A stretch of DNA of 64,000 bases from assembly GCF_000473995.1 (NCBI RefSeq), contig NC_022571.1, positions 74,501-138,500 on the forward strand. Direction: 5' to 3'. Below are positions 63,788 through 64,000 of this stretch, piece after piece. A program made the translations under genes and the position numbers. The notes under the pieces were generated by a model. The model did no database searches, was not told the DNA's origin, and was given only the letters and a program-made list of their open reading frames with translations. Source of the DNA: Clostridium saccharobutylicum DSM 13864 (GTDB lineage: Bacteria; Bacillota; Clostridia; Clostridiales; Clostridiaceae). Each line of letters begins with the position of its first letter. Position 1 is the stretch's first letter.

Positions 63788-64000
63788 ATGAATATATTTA
63801 AAAAATATTATTGCATAAAACAACATGATATGAAAGATTGTGGACCAGCATGCATAGCTACGATTTTAAAACAATATGGCTTAAAGATGCCAGTATCAAA
63901 AATAAGGGAAGTATCAGGAACAGATTTAGAAGGCACCTCAGTTTATGGACTGGTACAAGCAGCAAAAAAACTAGGATTTAGTTGCAAAGCAGTAAGGGTA
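63788..64000 (+). CDS. C39-peptidase ABC exporter, N-terminal 71 residues (cut by window edge)
   Basis: The frame runs open to the last base. The visible part is the N-terminal bacteriocin-processing peptidase domain: YYCIKQHDMKDCGPACIATILKQYG, with oxyanion Gln12 and catalytic Cys18, then GTDLEGTSVYGLVQAAKKLGF as in the family. The catalytic His/Asp, membrane domain and ATPase should lie beyond 64000. AGGTGAGC precedes the ATG. Such proteins cut GG leaders and export the peptide. The 147-base gap from the peptide gene contains only a hairpin, so the two form one system. Confidence 0.92.
   Translation, partial: MNIFKKYYCIKQHDMKDCGPACIATILKQYGLKMPVSKIREVSGTDLEGTSVYGLVQAAKKLGFSCKAVRV

Overview
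The window is AT-rich throughout and fits the chromosome of a solvent-producing or saccharolytic Clostridium (sensu stricto). Supporting signs are endospore genes (spmA, spmB, spoVG with a SigH-type promoter), a clostridial CcpA, an oxygen-sensitive class III ribonucleotide reductase, strong AGGAGG ribosome sites, frequent TTG/GTG starts, and the conserved blocks tatD-yabE-rnmV-rsmA and purR-spoVG-glmU-prs-pth-mfd-prsA. No rRNA, tRNA or CRISPR array was seen.

Layout. 1-4.4 kb: end of ileS, ccpA, then a MarR-MATE efflux pair behind a very large inverted-repeat operator. 4.2-9.5 kb: a small coiled-coil gene, spmA, spmB, aminopeptidase P, and a phasin-like gene with an AarF/UbiB kinase. 9.6-13.9 kb: a T-box controlling metG, then a divergent second MetRS. 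14-17.8 kb: tatD, yabE, rnmV, rsmA. 18-23.6 kb: an unrecognised His/Cys- and repeat-containing protein, a membrane-anchored protein, an Lgt variant overlapping a lipoprotein gene, an Mrp ATPase and a ferredoxin. 23.7-25.9 kb (minus strand): thiT under a TPP riboswitch, a small gene, degV. 26-34.5 kb: nrdD with NrdR boxes, a homocitrate/Re-citrate synthase and aconitase, nrdG, an aldose epimerase relative, and a DNA glycosylase preceded by DnaA boxes. 35-40.7 kb (minus): galE, gtrA, two duplicated GT2 genes and a GT-C transferase, together a lipid-linked-sugar glycosylation cluster. 41-45 kb: LysR and cysteine desulfidase, then an IS256-type transposase. 45-50.7 kb: asnS, a phosphoesterase, a second M24 peptidase, murC. 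51-63.1 kb: purR, spoVG, glmU, prs, a two-component system, pth, mfd, prsA.

The right edge (63.46-64 kb) is the most novel part. It holds an unannotated-size gene for a 59-residue double-glycine-leader peptide, followed by the start of a C39-peptidase ABC exporter. This looks like a secreted-peptide system whose peptide resembles no bacteriocin I recognise.

Across the window about eleven full or partial copies of an intergenic palindrome (core AGGCACA-N-TCAAAAAATAA) form a dispersed repeat family, and two larger palindromes lie between metG and its paralogue and between pepQ and murC. Several starts were moved from the longest reading frame to the codon with a proper ribosome site, as stated in the entries.
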